Below are positions 1-6,767 of a stretch of 8,698 nucleotides of DNA, in pieces. The position numbers and the translations under genes are program-made. Position 1 is the first letter of the stretch. Each line of letters starts with the position of its first letter. The notes below the pieces were generated by a model. The model saw nothing but the letters and a program-made list of their open reading frames with translations. It made no database searches and was not told the origin of the DNA. Source of the DNA: Fimbriimonadaceae bacterium (GTDB lineage Bacteria > Armatimonadota > Fimbriimonadia > Fimbriimonadales > Fimbriimonadaceae); assembly GCA_014380605.1 (NCBI GenBank), contig JACMJO010000123.1:1-8698 (forward strand). The letters run 5' to 3'.

Positions 1-1
1 C

Positions 2-421
2 CTCGCCGCCGTTGGCGTTGCGTTTGTGTGGTACGCGCTTGGCTTCTACATCATGCTCTTCGGGGCTGGCCTCAAACAGATTCCCGACGAAGTCAATGAA
101 GCCGCCCATCTCGACGGCTCTGGCGGGTTGCACAAGTTCCGGACCATCACCTGGCCGCTCCTCTGGTCGGTCAAGCGAATAGCGACCATATACATCGTGA
201 TCAACGTCCTGAACATCTTCGCGTTGGTCTGGGTTATGACCGGGGGTGGCCCCAACCGGGCTACCGAGACTCTGCTCACGCTACTCTACAAGAGCGCGTT
301 TGGCGAGTCGCAGTTTGGATATGGCACCAGCGTCGCGGTGATGAACTTCGTCCTCGCCATGGTCCTGGCCGCGATCCTGATGTTCGTTTTTCGCAAGAAT
401 CCCGAGGAGCGAAGATCGTGA
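2..421 (+). CDS. ABC sugar transporter permease, MalF-type (5' end missing)
   Basis: This is the C-terminal part of an integral membrane permease of a carbohydrate ABC importer (binding-protein-dependent transport family, MalF-like). The reading frame is open back to the window edge, giving 139 visible residues. The GTG at 26 is an internal valine rather than a start, since it lies inside a membrane segment. The EAA loop that docks onto the ATPase is visible as EAAHLDG at residues 33-39, followed about ten residues later by the usual I-T-W-P-L. Hydrophobic helices lie before it (residues 1-22) and after it (about 57-75 and 111-132). A GGGPN motif near residue 82 is typical of the MalF side of the pair. 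The protein ends in a charged tail (RKNPEERRS). The stop codon overlaps the GTG start of the next permease, so the two are surely co-transcribed and probably form a heterodimer. Substrate cannot be read from the sequence; the binding protein and ATPase are not in the window. Confidence 0.93.
   Translation, partial: LAAVGVAFVWYALGFYIMLFGAGLKQIPDEVNEAAHLDGSGGLHKFRTITWPLLWSVKRIATIYIVINVLNIFALVWVMTGGGPNRATETLLTLLYKSAFGESQFGYGTSVAVMNFVLAMVLAAILMFVFRKNPEERRS
404..409 (+). promoter_or_regulatory. Possible ribosome binding site for the second permease
   Basis: GAGGAG lies 8 bases before the GTG start at 418, inside the coding sequence of the first permease where it encodes two glutamates. Position and sequence fit a Shine-Dalgarno site, although the Glu codons alone could explain it. 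Translational coupling through the GTGA overlap is also likely. Confidence 0.5.
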
Positions 422-1233
422 AGAGGCTCCTAACCTTTCTCGGTCTGGGCCTGTTCGCTCTGACCATCCTCGTCCCCCTGTTATGGGTGATTATCAGCTC
501 ACTGAAGGGAAACGCGGAGATATTCAAGACTCCCTGGGGCCTGCCAACCGATCCCCAGTGGCAGAACTACACGAATGCCTGGACGAAGGAAGGAATTGGC
601 GGATCGCTCTGGAACACCACCGTCGTCACCCTACTCACACTCCTGTTCCTCGTCCCCATTGGCGCGATGGCAGCTTACATCTTTGCCAAGTATCCATTCC
701 GGGGAAGCAAGGCGCTGTTTGGTGCATTCCTGGGCGGGATGATGTTTCCGAATTTCCTCATCGTCATCCCGCTTTACTTCCTGCTTCAAAGCATGTCTCT
801 GTACGACACGCTTACGGGCTTGACCATCGCCTATGTCGCCTACTCCCTGTCTTTCACCATCTTCGTGCTGACTGGCTTCTTCCGGGCACTCCCCAACGAA
901 CTCGCCGAAGCCGCCCAGTTGGATGGGTGTGGGCACTATTCGACCTTCAGCCGAATCATGCTTCCGCTCGCCAAGCCAGGCCTGATCGTCGTCGGCATCT
1001 TCAATGCGATCGGCCTTTGGAACGAGTACCCGCTCGCCAAGGTCTTGCTGAATTCGAATGAGAAGCGAACCTTGCCCCTTACCGTCGTCGACATGGCAAC
1101 CGCCCAGCAGTACTCATCCGATTGGGGCGCATTGTTTGCCGGACTGGTCATCGTGATGCTCCCCGTCATGGCCGTTTACTGGATCTTCCGAGATCGAATC
1201 CACGAGACAATGCTTGCGGGCGCCATCAAGTAG
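418..1233 (+). CDS. ABC sugar transporter permease, MalG-type
   Basis: A complete 271-residue inner-membrane permease of the CUT1 carbohydrate ABC importer type, the partner of the permease just upstream. Six hydrophobic segments are visible at about residues 6-28, 67-91, 103-125, 131-153, 186-206 and 238-258, the usual MalG topology. The EAA loop is ELAEAAQLDGCG at 161-172, followed by I-M-L-P at 180-183, which contacts the ATPase subunit. The GTG start at 418 overlaps the TGA of the first permease by four bases (GTGA), a classic coupled-operon junction. The next gene follows after 53 bases and has its own promoter-like hexamer, so it may be transcribed separately as well. Length and motifs are normal. 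The family is certain; the sugar carried is unknown, and assigning one from the neighbouring isomerase would be inference. Confidence 0.95.
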   Translation: MKRLLTFLGLGLFALTILVPLLWVIISSLKGNAEIFKTPWGLPTDPQWQNYTNAWTKEGIGGSLWNTTVVTLLTLLFLVPIGAMAAYIFAKYPFRGSKALFGAFLGGMMFPNFLIVIPLYFLLQSMSLYDTLTGLTIAYVAYSLSFTIFVLTGFFRALPNELAEAAQLDGCGHYSTFSRIMLPLAKPGLIVVGIFNAIGLWNEYPLAKVLLNSNEKRTLPLTVVDMATAQQYSSDWGALFAGLVIVMLPVMAVYWIFRDRIHETMLAGAIK

Positions 1234-1271
1234 GTGCGGGAGTCCTTTAGCCCAACTTTAGCAAAACCCGC

Positions 1272-1277
1272 TAGACT
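1272..1277 (+). promoter_or_regulatory. Candidate -10 element, leaderless-type, for the isomerase gene
   Basis: TAGACT fits the TANNNT pattern and sits 9 bases before the ATG at 1287, so transcription would start at or just before the start codon. No Shine-Dalgarno sequence is present between it and the ATG, and no convincing -35 hexamer is seen 16-18 bases upstream. The call rests on position and on similar arrangements at two other genes in this window. Confidence 0.4.
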
Positions 1278-1286
1278 TGATCAGCC

Positions 1287-2141
1287 ATGCTTTTGAAGTC
1301 GATTAACTACTGGTCTTTTCCTGGTGGACTAGAATCCACACTGTGCCCGTTTGAGGCCATCAAACTCGCCAAGGAGCATGGGTATGAAGCGATCGAACTT
1401 TGCCTCGGCGATGGGCCTGAAATGGGCCTGGACACGACTGAAGAGTCTTGCGGAAAGCTGATTCAAGCGGCGAAGGACTTCGGCATTAGCATCCCCAGTG
1501 TGGCAAGTGGCACCTACTGGAGCCGAGCCCTAGGCGATGCGACTCCAGAATCCCGTGCCCATGCGAAGGACACCTTGGAAAAGATGCTCCAAATCACCAG
1601 TTGGCTGGGCGCCAAGACCCTCCTCACGATTCCCGGCGCGGTCGATGTGTTCTTCCTTCCCGATCGAGAAAAGCTCCCCTATGAGCATGTCTACAAGTAT
1701 GCCACCGAGGGCATCAGGGCGGTCCTCCCAACTGCAGAAAGGTGCCAAGTCCGGATGGGAATTGAAAACGTCTGGAATAAGTTCCTACTGAGCCCGCAAG
1801 AGGTGGCAGGATTCATCGACCAGTTCGAATCGCCTTGGGTTGGAGCTTACGTCGACGTAGCCAACCTTATGCCGTTCGGACATCCAGCGGACTGGCTAAG
1901 GCACCTGGGCAAGCGCGTCGTCGGAATCCACTTCAAAGACTTCCGGCGAAGCGTTGGTACGGCCGATGGGTTTGTGGACTTGCTCGAAGGCGATGTCCCT
2001 TGGCCGGAAGTAATGGCCGCCATCAAGGAGATTGGCTACGAAGGCCCTATAGCCGCGGAGATGATTCCTGGCTACCAGCACTACCCGATGGTCCGCATCG
2101 CGAACACTTCAAACGCCATGGACGCCATTCTCGGGAGATAG
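1287..2141 (+). CDS. Sugar phosphate isomerase/epimerase family, TIM barrel
   Basis: A 284-residue soluble protein of the xylose isomerase-like TIM-barrel superfamily (AP endonuclease 2 fold), which includes tagatose/psicose 3-epimerases, inosose dehydratases and L-ribulose-5-phosphate 3-epimerases. The four metal ligands expected of the epimerase branch can be placed: Glu160 in MGIEN, Asp190 in AYVDVAN, His215 in GIHFKDF and Glu258 in AAEMI. His199 and Asp202 in HPADW match a conserved segment after the third barrel ligand. The start at MLLKSINYW is natural because the first beta strand follows at once. There is no signal peptide, so it acts in the cytoplasm. It lies 53 bases after two sugar permeases, suggesting that it converts the imported sugar or its phosphate, but the exact reaction cannot be decided. 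Its stop is 12 bases from the stop of the convergent hydrolase gene. Confidence 0.88.
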   Translation: MLLKSINYWSFPGGLESTLCPFEAIKLAKEHGYEAIELCLGDGPEMGLDTTEESCGKLIQAAKDFGISIPSVASGTYWSRALGDATPESRAHAKDTLEKMLQITSWLGAKTLLTIPGAVDVFFLPDREKLPYEHVYKYATEGIRAVLPTAERCQVRMGIENVWNKFLLSPQEVAGFIDQFESPWVGAYVDVANLMPFGHPADWLRHLGKRVVGIHFKDFRRSVGTADGFVDLLEGDVPWPEVMAAIKEIGYEGPIAAEMIPGYQHYPMVRIANTSNAMDAILGR

Positions 2142-2153
2142 CACGAAGACCAT

Positions 2154-3035
2154 TCATTTGAAGGTGACAAATGCGACCGCCTTCTTGAAGAGGTCGCTCT
2201 TGGGGTCCGAATAGGCGCGAACAACCCCGTCATGACTTAGTTGACCGGGGTCGTGGGAATCCAACTCTACTCCCGCTTTCGATAGGTGGTTCATGAAGTC
2301 TTTTGTCTGGGCCATGTCAACCAACTCGTCGCCTTTGGCATGGACCAACAACCAGCGGGACTTGAGTTCGATCGGAAGCCGGGTCGGCGAAGCGGCAGCC
2401 CACTTGTCATCTTTGCCAAAGGCCTTCTCGATAAACCAGTTTCGGTAGGTGGGCCAGACCTTGATGAGATTTTGAATGTCGTAGATTCCTTCTAGTCCGA
2501 TAAACCCTTTTGGTAGCTGATCCTTTGTCATCCCTGCTTTCTCCAACAGTTTTGGCATTGCGGCCAAGAGGCCGCAGACATGTGCTCCTGCCGAGTGTCC
2601 CATCACAAAGATTCGTTTGGGATCGTAGCCTTGGGCATATTTGGCAAGATGCCCTAGTGCTAAGGCCACATCTTCGACATGGGCGGGATGCTGTACCGTA
2701 GGAGAAAGTCGATAGTTGACGACTGCACTGACGATCCCGGCGTTCGCAAAGGCATTGCCCAATGCCGCGTAGTCGCGTTTATCTCCCGACTGCCATGCCC
2801 CGCCGTGCACAAAGACGAGGAGCGGTGGCGAAACGGTCGGGTTCGCGGTTGGCGCGTAGATGTCGTACGTCTGGTCTGGGCCGCCGTTTTCAACGTAGGC
2901 GATGTCTTTCCGCACTGAAACATCCAACTGTTGAGATTGCCCCATCGCCATCGCCTCCGGTTGGTCTCCGCCTTTGCCGCAAGCCAGGGTAGTGAGCAAA
3001 GACACGATCCAGATCAAATAGCGGCAAGGAATCAT
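2154..3035 (-). CDS. Secreted or lipoprotein alpha/beta hydrolase, esterase-type
   Basis: A 293-residue serine hydrolase of the alpha/beta fold, close in pattern to BD-FAE/arylformamidase-like and carboxylesterase families. The oxyanion-hole motif HGGAW is at residues 77-81, followed by the GDKRDY stretch. The nucleophile elbow GHSAG is at 146-150, making Ser148 the nucleophile. Asp236 in AKGDELVD and His268 in LSHDG complete a triad in the right order. The N terminus (about residues 1-19) is a short hydrophobic signal ending in TLAC-GKGGD. This looks like a lipoprotein signal with Cys19 as the lipidated residue, although Thr at -3 and Leu at -2 are atypical for a lipobox. The protein should therefore act outside the cytoplasmic membrane on an ester or similar substrate that cannot be specified. 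It is divergent from the M24 peptidase gene with only 32 bases between the start codons and has no evident Shine-Dalgarno site. Confidence 0.88.
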   Translation of the reverse strand: MIPCRYLIWIVSLLTTLACGKGGDQPEAMAMGQSQQLDVSVRKDIAYVENGGPDQTYDIYAPTANPTVSPPLLVFVHGGAWQSGDKRDYAALGNAFANAGIVSAVVNYRLSPTVQHPAHVEDVALALGHLAKYAQGYDPKRIFVMGHSAGAHVCGLLAAMPKLLEKAGMTKDQLPKGFIGLEGIYDIQNLIKVWPTYRNWFIEKAFGKDDKWAAASPTRLPIELKSRWLLVHAKGDELVDMAQTKDFMNHLSKAGVELDSHDPGQLSHDGVVRAYSDPKSDLFKKAVAFVTFK

Positions 3036-3044
3036 ATCGAGCCT

Positions 3045-3051
3045 TAGTATC
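3045..3051. promoter_or_regulatory. Candidate overlapping divergent -10 elements
   Basis: The 32-base gap between divergent start codons at 3035 (-) and 3068 (+) contains TAGTAT on the + strand (3045-3050). On the - strand it contains GATACT (3051-3046), and the two hexamers share five base pairs. Each matches the TATAAT consensus at four of six positions. They lie 17 bases before the + strand ATG and 10 bases before the - strand ATG. With so little space, the two promoters must at least overlap. No clear -35 hexamer was recognised for either. Confidence 0.4.
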
Positions 3052-3067
3052 GAACAAACTTGAGCCC

Positions 3068-4342
3068 ATGTCCGACCTTTCTGCTCTCATAGATGCTCGC
3101 CGCGCCAAAACCGCCAATGCCTGGGGATTGTCCAACGAGATCGTCTTGATCGGTTGTGGTACTCCCATCGGGCTCCCCGGCGGAGCCGACCAGTGCTATG
3201 AGTTCCGACCTCACACCGAGTATCAGTGGCTCACTGAGGAGAGGCGTCCAGGAAGCGTTCTGGCCTTTGATCCTCAGGAAGGGTGGACTCGATTCACACC
3301 CGCCGTTACGGAATTGGAGCGAGTATGGGACGGGGTCGCCGAAGATCCAGAGGGTCCTTATCTGGACGACCTTAAGTCTTGGCTAGAGGCTCGAGCGGGG
3401 AGAAAGACGGCATTCCTCGGAAGCGTGACTCAGGATGTGAAGGTTGACCATGACCTCACCGATCACCTCCGCAAGGGATTGTTCCAAGTAAGGCGGCCGA
3501 AAGATGAATTTGAGCTATGGCTGATGCGACGAGCCGCGGTCGCTACAAAGGCGGGCCACGATGCGGCAAGAGCGTTCATCAAACCGGGGGTTTCCGAGCG
3601 GGAAATCCAGATTGAACTCGAAGCGGCGTTCGGACGAGCTGGCGCGTCTCGGCCAGGCTACCACTCCATCGTTGGCACCGGGCCGAACTCGGTCGTGTTC
3701 CATTTCACACCATCGGCTCGCAAGGTCAAGTCCGGCGACTTGGTCCTCATCGACGCGGGGGCGGAGGTCGATGGCTACGTGATCGACGTGACCCGTACCT
3801 ACCCGGCAGAGGGCCGATTCACGTCGGACCAGCAGGCGATGTACGACGTGCTCCTCGATGCCGAGCGGAGGGCATGCGACCGGTGCGTCGTGGGCCAGGA
3901 GTGGCTAGAGTTCCACACGCTATGCGCCCTCGACCTGGCCCGTGGCCTCATCGACTTGAAGGTTCTCACGGGTTCGCCCGAATCGGCAGTGGAATCGGAA
4001 GCTATCGCCATGTTCCTTCCTCATGGGATTGGGCACATGGTAGGTCTAGGTGTGCGCGACGCTAGTGGAGCCGCCGAAGGCCGTACGGGAGAGAATAAGG
4101 CCGCCGGGGTCCGGGTTCGTTGCGATCTGCCGATGGATGTAGGTTATGTGATGACTGTGGAGCCCGGCCTCTACTTCATCCCCGCGATCCTGAACGATTC
4201 CCAAAGGCGCGAGAAGTTTGCCAACGAGGTGAACTGGGCAACGGTTGATCGCCATATCGGACTTGGCGGCATGCGGATCGAGGACAACATCTTGATCACG
4301 GCGGGCGCTCCCGTCAATCTAACATCAGAGATTCACGCGTAG
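3068..4342 (+). CDS. M24 family metallopeptidase, Xaa-Pro aminopeptidase/prolidase-like
   Basis: A 424-residue cytoplasmic protein with an N-terminal creatinase/aminopeptidase P-like domain (about 1-140) and a C-terminal pita-bread catalytic domain (about 145-415). The family cleaves the bond before proline in peptides using two divalent metals. All five metal ligands are present in order: Asp229 (LIDAGAE), Asp240 (VIDVTRTYP), His323 (HGIGH), Glu365 (TVEPGLY) and Glu405 (MRIEDN). His212 in VFHFTPS matches the substrate-side histidine of E. coli PepP (His243). The position of PepP His361, normally in a G-x-x-V-H-D context, is Arg330 here (GLGVRDAS); this could alter activity or specificity. 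There is no signal peptide. The ATG start lacks a Shine-Dalgarno site and lies 32 bases from the divergent hydrolase start. The stop codon abuts the convergent phosphofructokinase stop with no base between. Exact substrate class (aminopeptidase P or dipeptidase) is not decided. Confidence 0.92.
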   Translation: MSDLSALIDARRAKTANAWGLSNEIVLIGCGTPIGLPGGADQCYEFRPHTEYQWLTEERRPGSVLAFDPQEGWTRFTPAVTELERVWDGVAEDPEGPYLDDLKSWLEARAGRKTAFLGSVTQDVKVDHDLTDHLRKGLFQVRRPKDEFELWLMRRAAVATKAGHDAARAFIKPGVSEREIQIELEAAFGRAGASRPGYHSIVGTGPNSVVFHFTPSARKVKSGDLVLIDAGAEVDGYVIDVTRTYPAEGRFTSDQQAMYDVLLDAERRACDRCVVGQEWLEFHTLCALDLARGLIDLKVLTGSPESAVESEAIAMFLPHGIGHMVGLGVRDASGAAEGRTGENKAAGVRVRCDLPMDVGYVMTVEPGLYFIPAILNDSQRREKFANEVNWATVDRHIGLGGMRIEDNILITAGAPVNLTSEIHA

Positions 4343-5305
4343 CTACTGCGCCATGACTTCGGCAAGAAGGAGCTTCTCGGGATCGACGGCGCGTTCCGTG
4401 CTCAGCACATAGCTCAGCGGATGGCTGACTAGCTTGGAGCCGTCTACGCCAACCATTTCGCCCTTAAACCCGCTGATGAGCCGATTCGTCGCAAACGCTC
4501 CAAGACGTAAAGCGAGGACGCGATCAAAGGCAGTGGGAGACCCGCCTCGCTGCATGTGCCCCAGCACCAGATTCCTGGCTTCGAATCCCGTGTTCTTCTG
4601 GATAAAGTCCTTAATCTCCCCTGCCTTGGCCGCGCCCTCGGCTACGACGATAATCGAACTTCGTTTTCCCTTATCCGCAGATGCTCGAAGTTGATCGCAA
4701 ATCTCAAGGAGGGAATACGGAATCTCTGGAATCAAGACCGCTTCGGCTCCGCCCGCGAGCGCGGCTTCCAATGCGATAAAACCATTCCTTCGACCCATAA
4801 CCTCGATCACAAACACACGCTCATGCGAATAGGCCGTGTCACGAACCCGGTCGATTGCGTCCAGAGCGGTGTTGACCGCGGTGTCGAATCCAATCGAGAA
4901 ATCCGTGCCAGAGATGTCGTTGTCGATTGATCCCGGAACGCCCATCAAGGGGAACTCGAACTCGTCGTGGAGTCTGAGAGCACCGGTCAGCGATCCATCC
5001 CCGCCAATGACCACCATGCCTTGGCATCCATTCTGATGGAGGACTTCGATCGCTTTTTCGCGCCCGGACTTCTCCATGAACTCCTTGCTCCGAGCGGTTC
5101 GCAGAATGGTGCCCCCAAAGGTGATGATGCCGCCGACGGATTTCGAATCGAGAACGGTTGCCTCGTTCTTGATGACGCCTTCATAGCCGTGGTGGAAGCC
5201 AACGACGGTGACGCCACGGCCAATTGCCGCTCGGACAACGGCGCGAATGGCCGCATTCATTCCGGGTGCGTCTCCTCCGCTCGTGATAATTCCAATCCTA
5301 TCCAT
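4343..5305 (-). CDS. pfkA: ATP-dependent 6-phosphofructokinase
   Basis: A 320-residue glycolytic enzyme phosphorylating fructose 6-phosphate to fructose 1,6-bisphosphate in the cytoplasm. The family signature ITSGGDAPGMN is at residues 7-17 and the nucleotide-binding GGDGS at 101-105. Gly104 marks ATP as donor, since pyrophosphate-dependent enzymes carry Asp there. The catalytic loop PGSIDNDISGTD is at 124-135 with Asp128 as the base; Ser126 replaces the more usual Thr. Substrate residues Arg72, MGRR at 170-173, Glu223, His250 and Arg253 (GHMQRGGSP) are in place, as are effector-site residues Arg21, Arg25 and the KGK at 212-214, so allosteric control of the E. coli PfkA type is plausible. I chose the ATG at 5305 because the protein then begins MDRIGIITSGGD like its relatives. 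An in-frame TTG at 5332 would add nine residues. The gene is convergent with the M24 peptidase and divergent from the CBS-DUF1385 gene. Confidence 0.96.
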   Translation of the reverse strand: MDRIGIITSGGDAPGMNAAIRAVVRAAIGRGVTVVGFHHGYEGVIKNEATVLDSKSVGGIITFGGTILRTARSKEFMEKSGREKAIEVLHQNGCQGMVVIGGDGSLTGALRLHDEFEFPLMGVPGSIDNDISGTDFSIGFDTAVNTALDAIDRVRDTAYSHERVFVIEVMGRRNGFIALEAALAGGAEAVLIPEIPYSLLEICDQLRASADKGKRSSIIVVAEGAAKAGEIKDFIQKNTGFEARNLVLGHMQRGGSPTAFDRVLALRLGAFATNRLISGFKGEMVGVDGSKLVSHPLSYVLSTERAVDPEKLLLAEVMAQ

Positions 5306-5337
5306 GGGTTCGTTGCCGACTGTCCTAGGCAAGCCTG

Positions 5338-5343
5338 ATTATG
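5338..5343 (-). promoter_or_regulatory. Candidate extended -10 element for the phosphofructokinase gene
   Basis: Read on the - strand the sequence is TGG-CATAAT, a five-of-six match to TATAAT preceded by a TGN extension. The start point would fall near 5331-5332, leaving a leader of about 26 bases before the ATG at 5305, or almost none before the alternative TTG at 5332. No Shine-Dalgarno site precedes the ATG. No good -35 is visible. Confidence 0.45.
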
Positions 5344-5357
5344 CCAAATCCATCGCT

Positions 5358-5363
5358 CATAAT
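5358..5363 (+). promoter_or_regulatory. Candidate -10 element for the CBS-DUF1385 gene
   Basis: CATAAT matches five of six consensus bases and lies 17 bases before the ATG at 5381, predicting a leader of about 10 bases without a Shine-Dalgarno site. It is back to back with the phosphofructokinase -10 candidate, 14 bases away on the other strand, so the two promoters overlap upstream. No clear -35 is seen. Confidence 0.4.
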
Positions 5364-5380
5364 CCCTGTTGAGCTAATCC

Positions 5381-6496
5381 ATGTCCCTTTCTTCGCTAAG
5401 TCGGCCCGTTTCCACCCTGATGAGGCCGACGTTTCTCGTCCCGAAAGAGACGACGCTTGGCGGAGTCGCATCGAAGCTGCGAGAAAACTCATCTGGCTTA
5501 GTTCCAATTGTGGATGAAGGAAACCTGATCGGGGTCGTGGATGAGAAATCCTTGGCGGCCGCCGTCGCATTGGGAGCCTCCCACACGGATGGCGTGGAGA
5601 TCGCTTTTCATCCCGACCCGCCGGTAATCCGATTGTATGAGTCGGGAGCGGAGGCGCTACGAGTTTTCGAGCGGCTTGGCTTGGGCAGTCTGATCGTCGT
5701 CGATGACAACAATCGCGTCGTCGGCGTCCTCCGAGCTTCTGATCTGGTCGATGCTCCGGACGTAACGCTTCGGCCACAGCTTATCGGGGGGATGGCAACT
5801 CCGTTTGGCGTCTATCTGACCTCGGGAGCAACCAGCGGAGGAGCCAAAGGCTGGGCGCTTGTTGCCACCGGCGCATTGCTGTTTTCAATTCTTTCGACGG
5901 TTAGCATCCTCTGTTCCTATCTGTATCTTTGGCTCGTCCAGATCGGATGGCCGATTGTTACCGCCGATGCGTTTACGAACTTTCTTGTAATCGCCTTGTT
6001 CGCCGCTAGCTTTAGGTTGCTTCCGATCTCAGGAACCCACGCCGCTGAGCATATGGTCGTGCATACGATCGAGCGGGGAGAACCGTTGATCCCGAGCGTT
6101 GTGAAACGGATGCCGAGGGTTCATCCTCGCTGTGGGACTAACCTTGCGGTGGGCGCATCGCTTTACCTCAGCGTGGCGACGACAAAGGCCATCCCAGATG
6201 ATAACTTGCGCCTGTTGTTCGCCTTGGTCGTGACCCTCGTCCTATGGCGAAGAATTGGTTCTTGGGTTCAATATTGGATCACCACTCGACCGCCCACCGA
6301 TAAACAGATCGAGTCTGCCATCCGCGCCGCCAAGGAGTTGCTCGAACGCCAGAGCAAGCTAAAAACCGTCGGCGTGAGTATCCCAACCCGCTTATGGTCC
6401 AGCGGGATGTTCCATGTGATGGCAGGCGCCGCGCTCGTTGTCGGATTGCTGACGAGTATTTCCGCTCTCTTCCCGAAGTGGAATTTGCCCTTTTAG
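5381..6496 (+). CDS. CBS-domain pair fused to a DUF1385 (YqhQ-like) membrane protein
   Basis: A 371-residue protein of two parts. Residues about 13-68 and 77-128 form a CBS pair: each has the pattern of a leading proline/threonine strand, a helix, then hydrophobic strands such as LVPIVDEGNLIGVVDEKSL (39-57) and LIVVDDNNRVVGVLRASDL (104-122). CBS pairs usually bind adenine nucleotides. The rest resembles DUF1385: GGMATP at 136-141 sits where the family has its GGQAVxEGVMMR box, HAAEHMVVH at 220-228 corresponds to the family's HGAEH motif, and HPRCGT at 248-253 is identical to the family signature. Hydrophobic segments at about 157-187, 199-213, 257-268, 276-289 and 344-363 indicate an integral membrane protein with the CBS part cytoplasmic. 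DUF1385 has no settled function; the His/Glu/Cys motifs suggest metal binding. SecG follows 18 bases later on the same strand, so read-through into it is likely. The domain calls are from motif recognition only. Confidence 0.82.
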   Translation: MSLSSLSRPVSTLMRPTFLVPKETTLGGVASKLRENSSGLVPIVDEGNLIGVVDEKSLAAAVALGASHTDGVEIAFHPDPPVIRLYESGAEALRVFERLGLGSLIVVDDNNRVVGVLRASDLVDAPDVTLRPQLIGGMATPFGVYLTSGATSGGAKGWALVATGALLFSILSTVSILCSYLYLWLVQIGWPIVTADAFTNFLVIALFAASFRLLPISGTHAAEHMVVHTIERGEPLIPSVVKRMPRVHPRCGTNLAVGASLYLSVATTKAIPDDNLRLLFALVVTLVLWRRIGSWVQYWITTRPPTDKQIESAIRAAKELLERQSKLKTVGVSIPTRLWSSGMFHVMAGAALVVGLLTSISALFPKWNLPF

Positions 6497-6499
6497 GGG

Positions 6500-6505
6500 T
6501 ATCCT
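6500..6505 (+). promoter_or_regulatory. Candidate -10 element, leaderless-type, for secG
   Basis: TATCCT fits TANNNT and lies 9 bases before the GTG at 6515, starting four bases after the stop of the upstream gene. No Shine-Dalgarno site separates them. The spacing equals that at the 1287 gene. It could supplement read-through from the CBS-DUF1385 gene. Confidence 0.35.
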
Positions 6506-6514
6506 CTAGGTTCT

Positions 6515-6766
6515 GTGCAAACGCTCTATGTAATTCTGATCGGGCTTGGCGTTGTTATCGCCCTCGTGTTCTCTGCGCTCGTGTTTATCACGGGCAAGGG
6601 TGATGCGATGTCTGGTGGAGGAAGCGTTCGCACGACATTCAAAGGAAAGGCTAGCTTCGACGACTTTATGTCTCGCCTTACGCTTTACCTTGGGATTGGC
6701 TTCATGGGACTGATGCTTATCATCGACGTTATCGGCCACCACGCCGTCAACTCGGCTCCCAAATAG
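6515..6766 (+). CDS. secG: Preprotein translocase subunit SecG
   Basis: An 83-residue small membrane protein, the accessory SecG subunit of the SecYEG protein-export channel in the cytoplasmic membrane. Two transmembrane helices are visible at about residues 3-26 and 54-73. The conserved cytoplasmic loop between them has the family pattern of GKGDAM, a glycine run (SGGGS), then a phenylalanine/glycine turn (FKGKASFDDF) leading into the second helix with its S-R-L-T start at 53-56. The start is a GTG; no ATG is available in frame before the first helix. It is 18 bases downstream of the CBS-DUF1385 gene and has a candidate promoter of its own. The stop is one base from the stop of the convergent PLP enzyme gene. 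Length and topology are normal for SecG. Confidence 0.9.
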   Translation: MQTLYVILIGLGVVIALVFSALVFITGKGDAMSGGGSVRTTFKGKASFDDFMSRLTLYLGIGFMGLMLIIDVIGHHAVNSAPK

Positions 6767-6767
6767 C

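Noticed and set aside
26..421. GTG at 26 as the start of the first permease
   Set aside because: The frame is open to the window edge and the GTG lies within a transmembrane segment; MalF-type permeases have several helices before this point.
483..1061. 192-residue open frame within the second permease
   Set aside because: It is an alternative frame of a clear permease gene, rich in Arg, His and Pro, with no recognisable domain.
4340..4345. TAGCTA palindrome as a regulatory site
   Set aside because: It is simply two abutting convergent stop codons; no flanking symmetry supports a further role.
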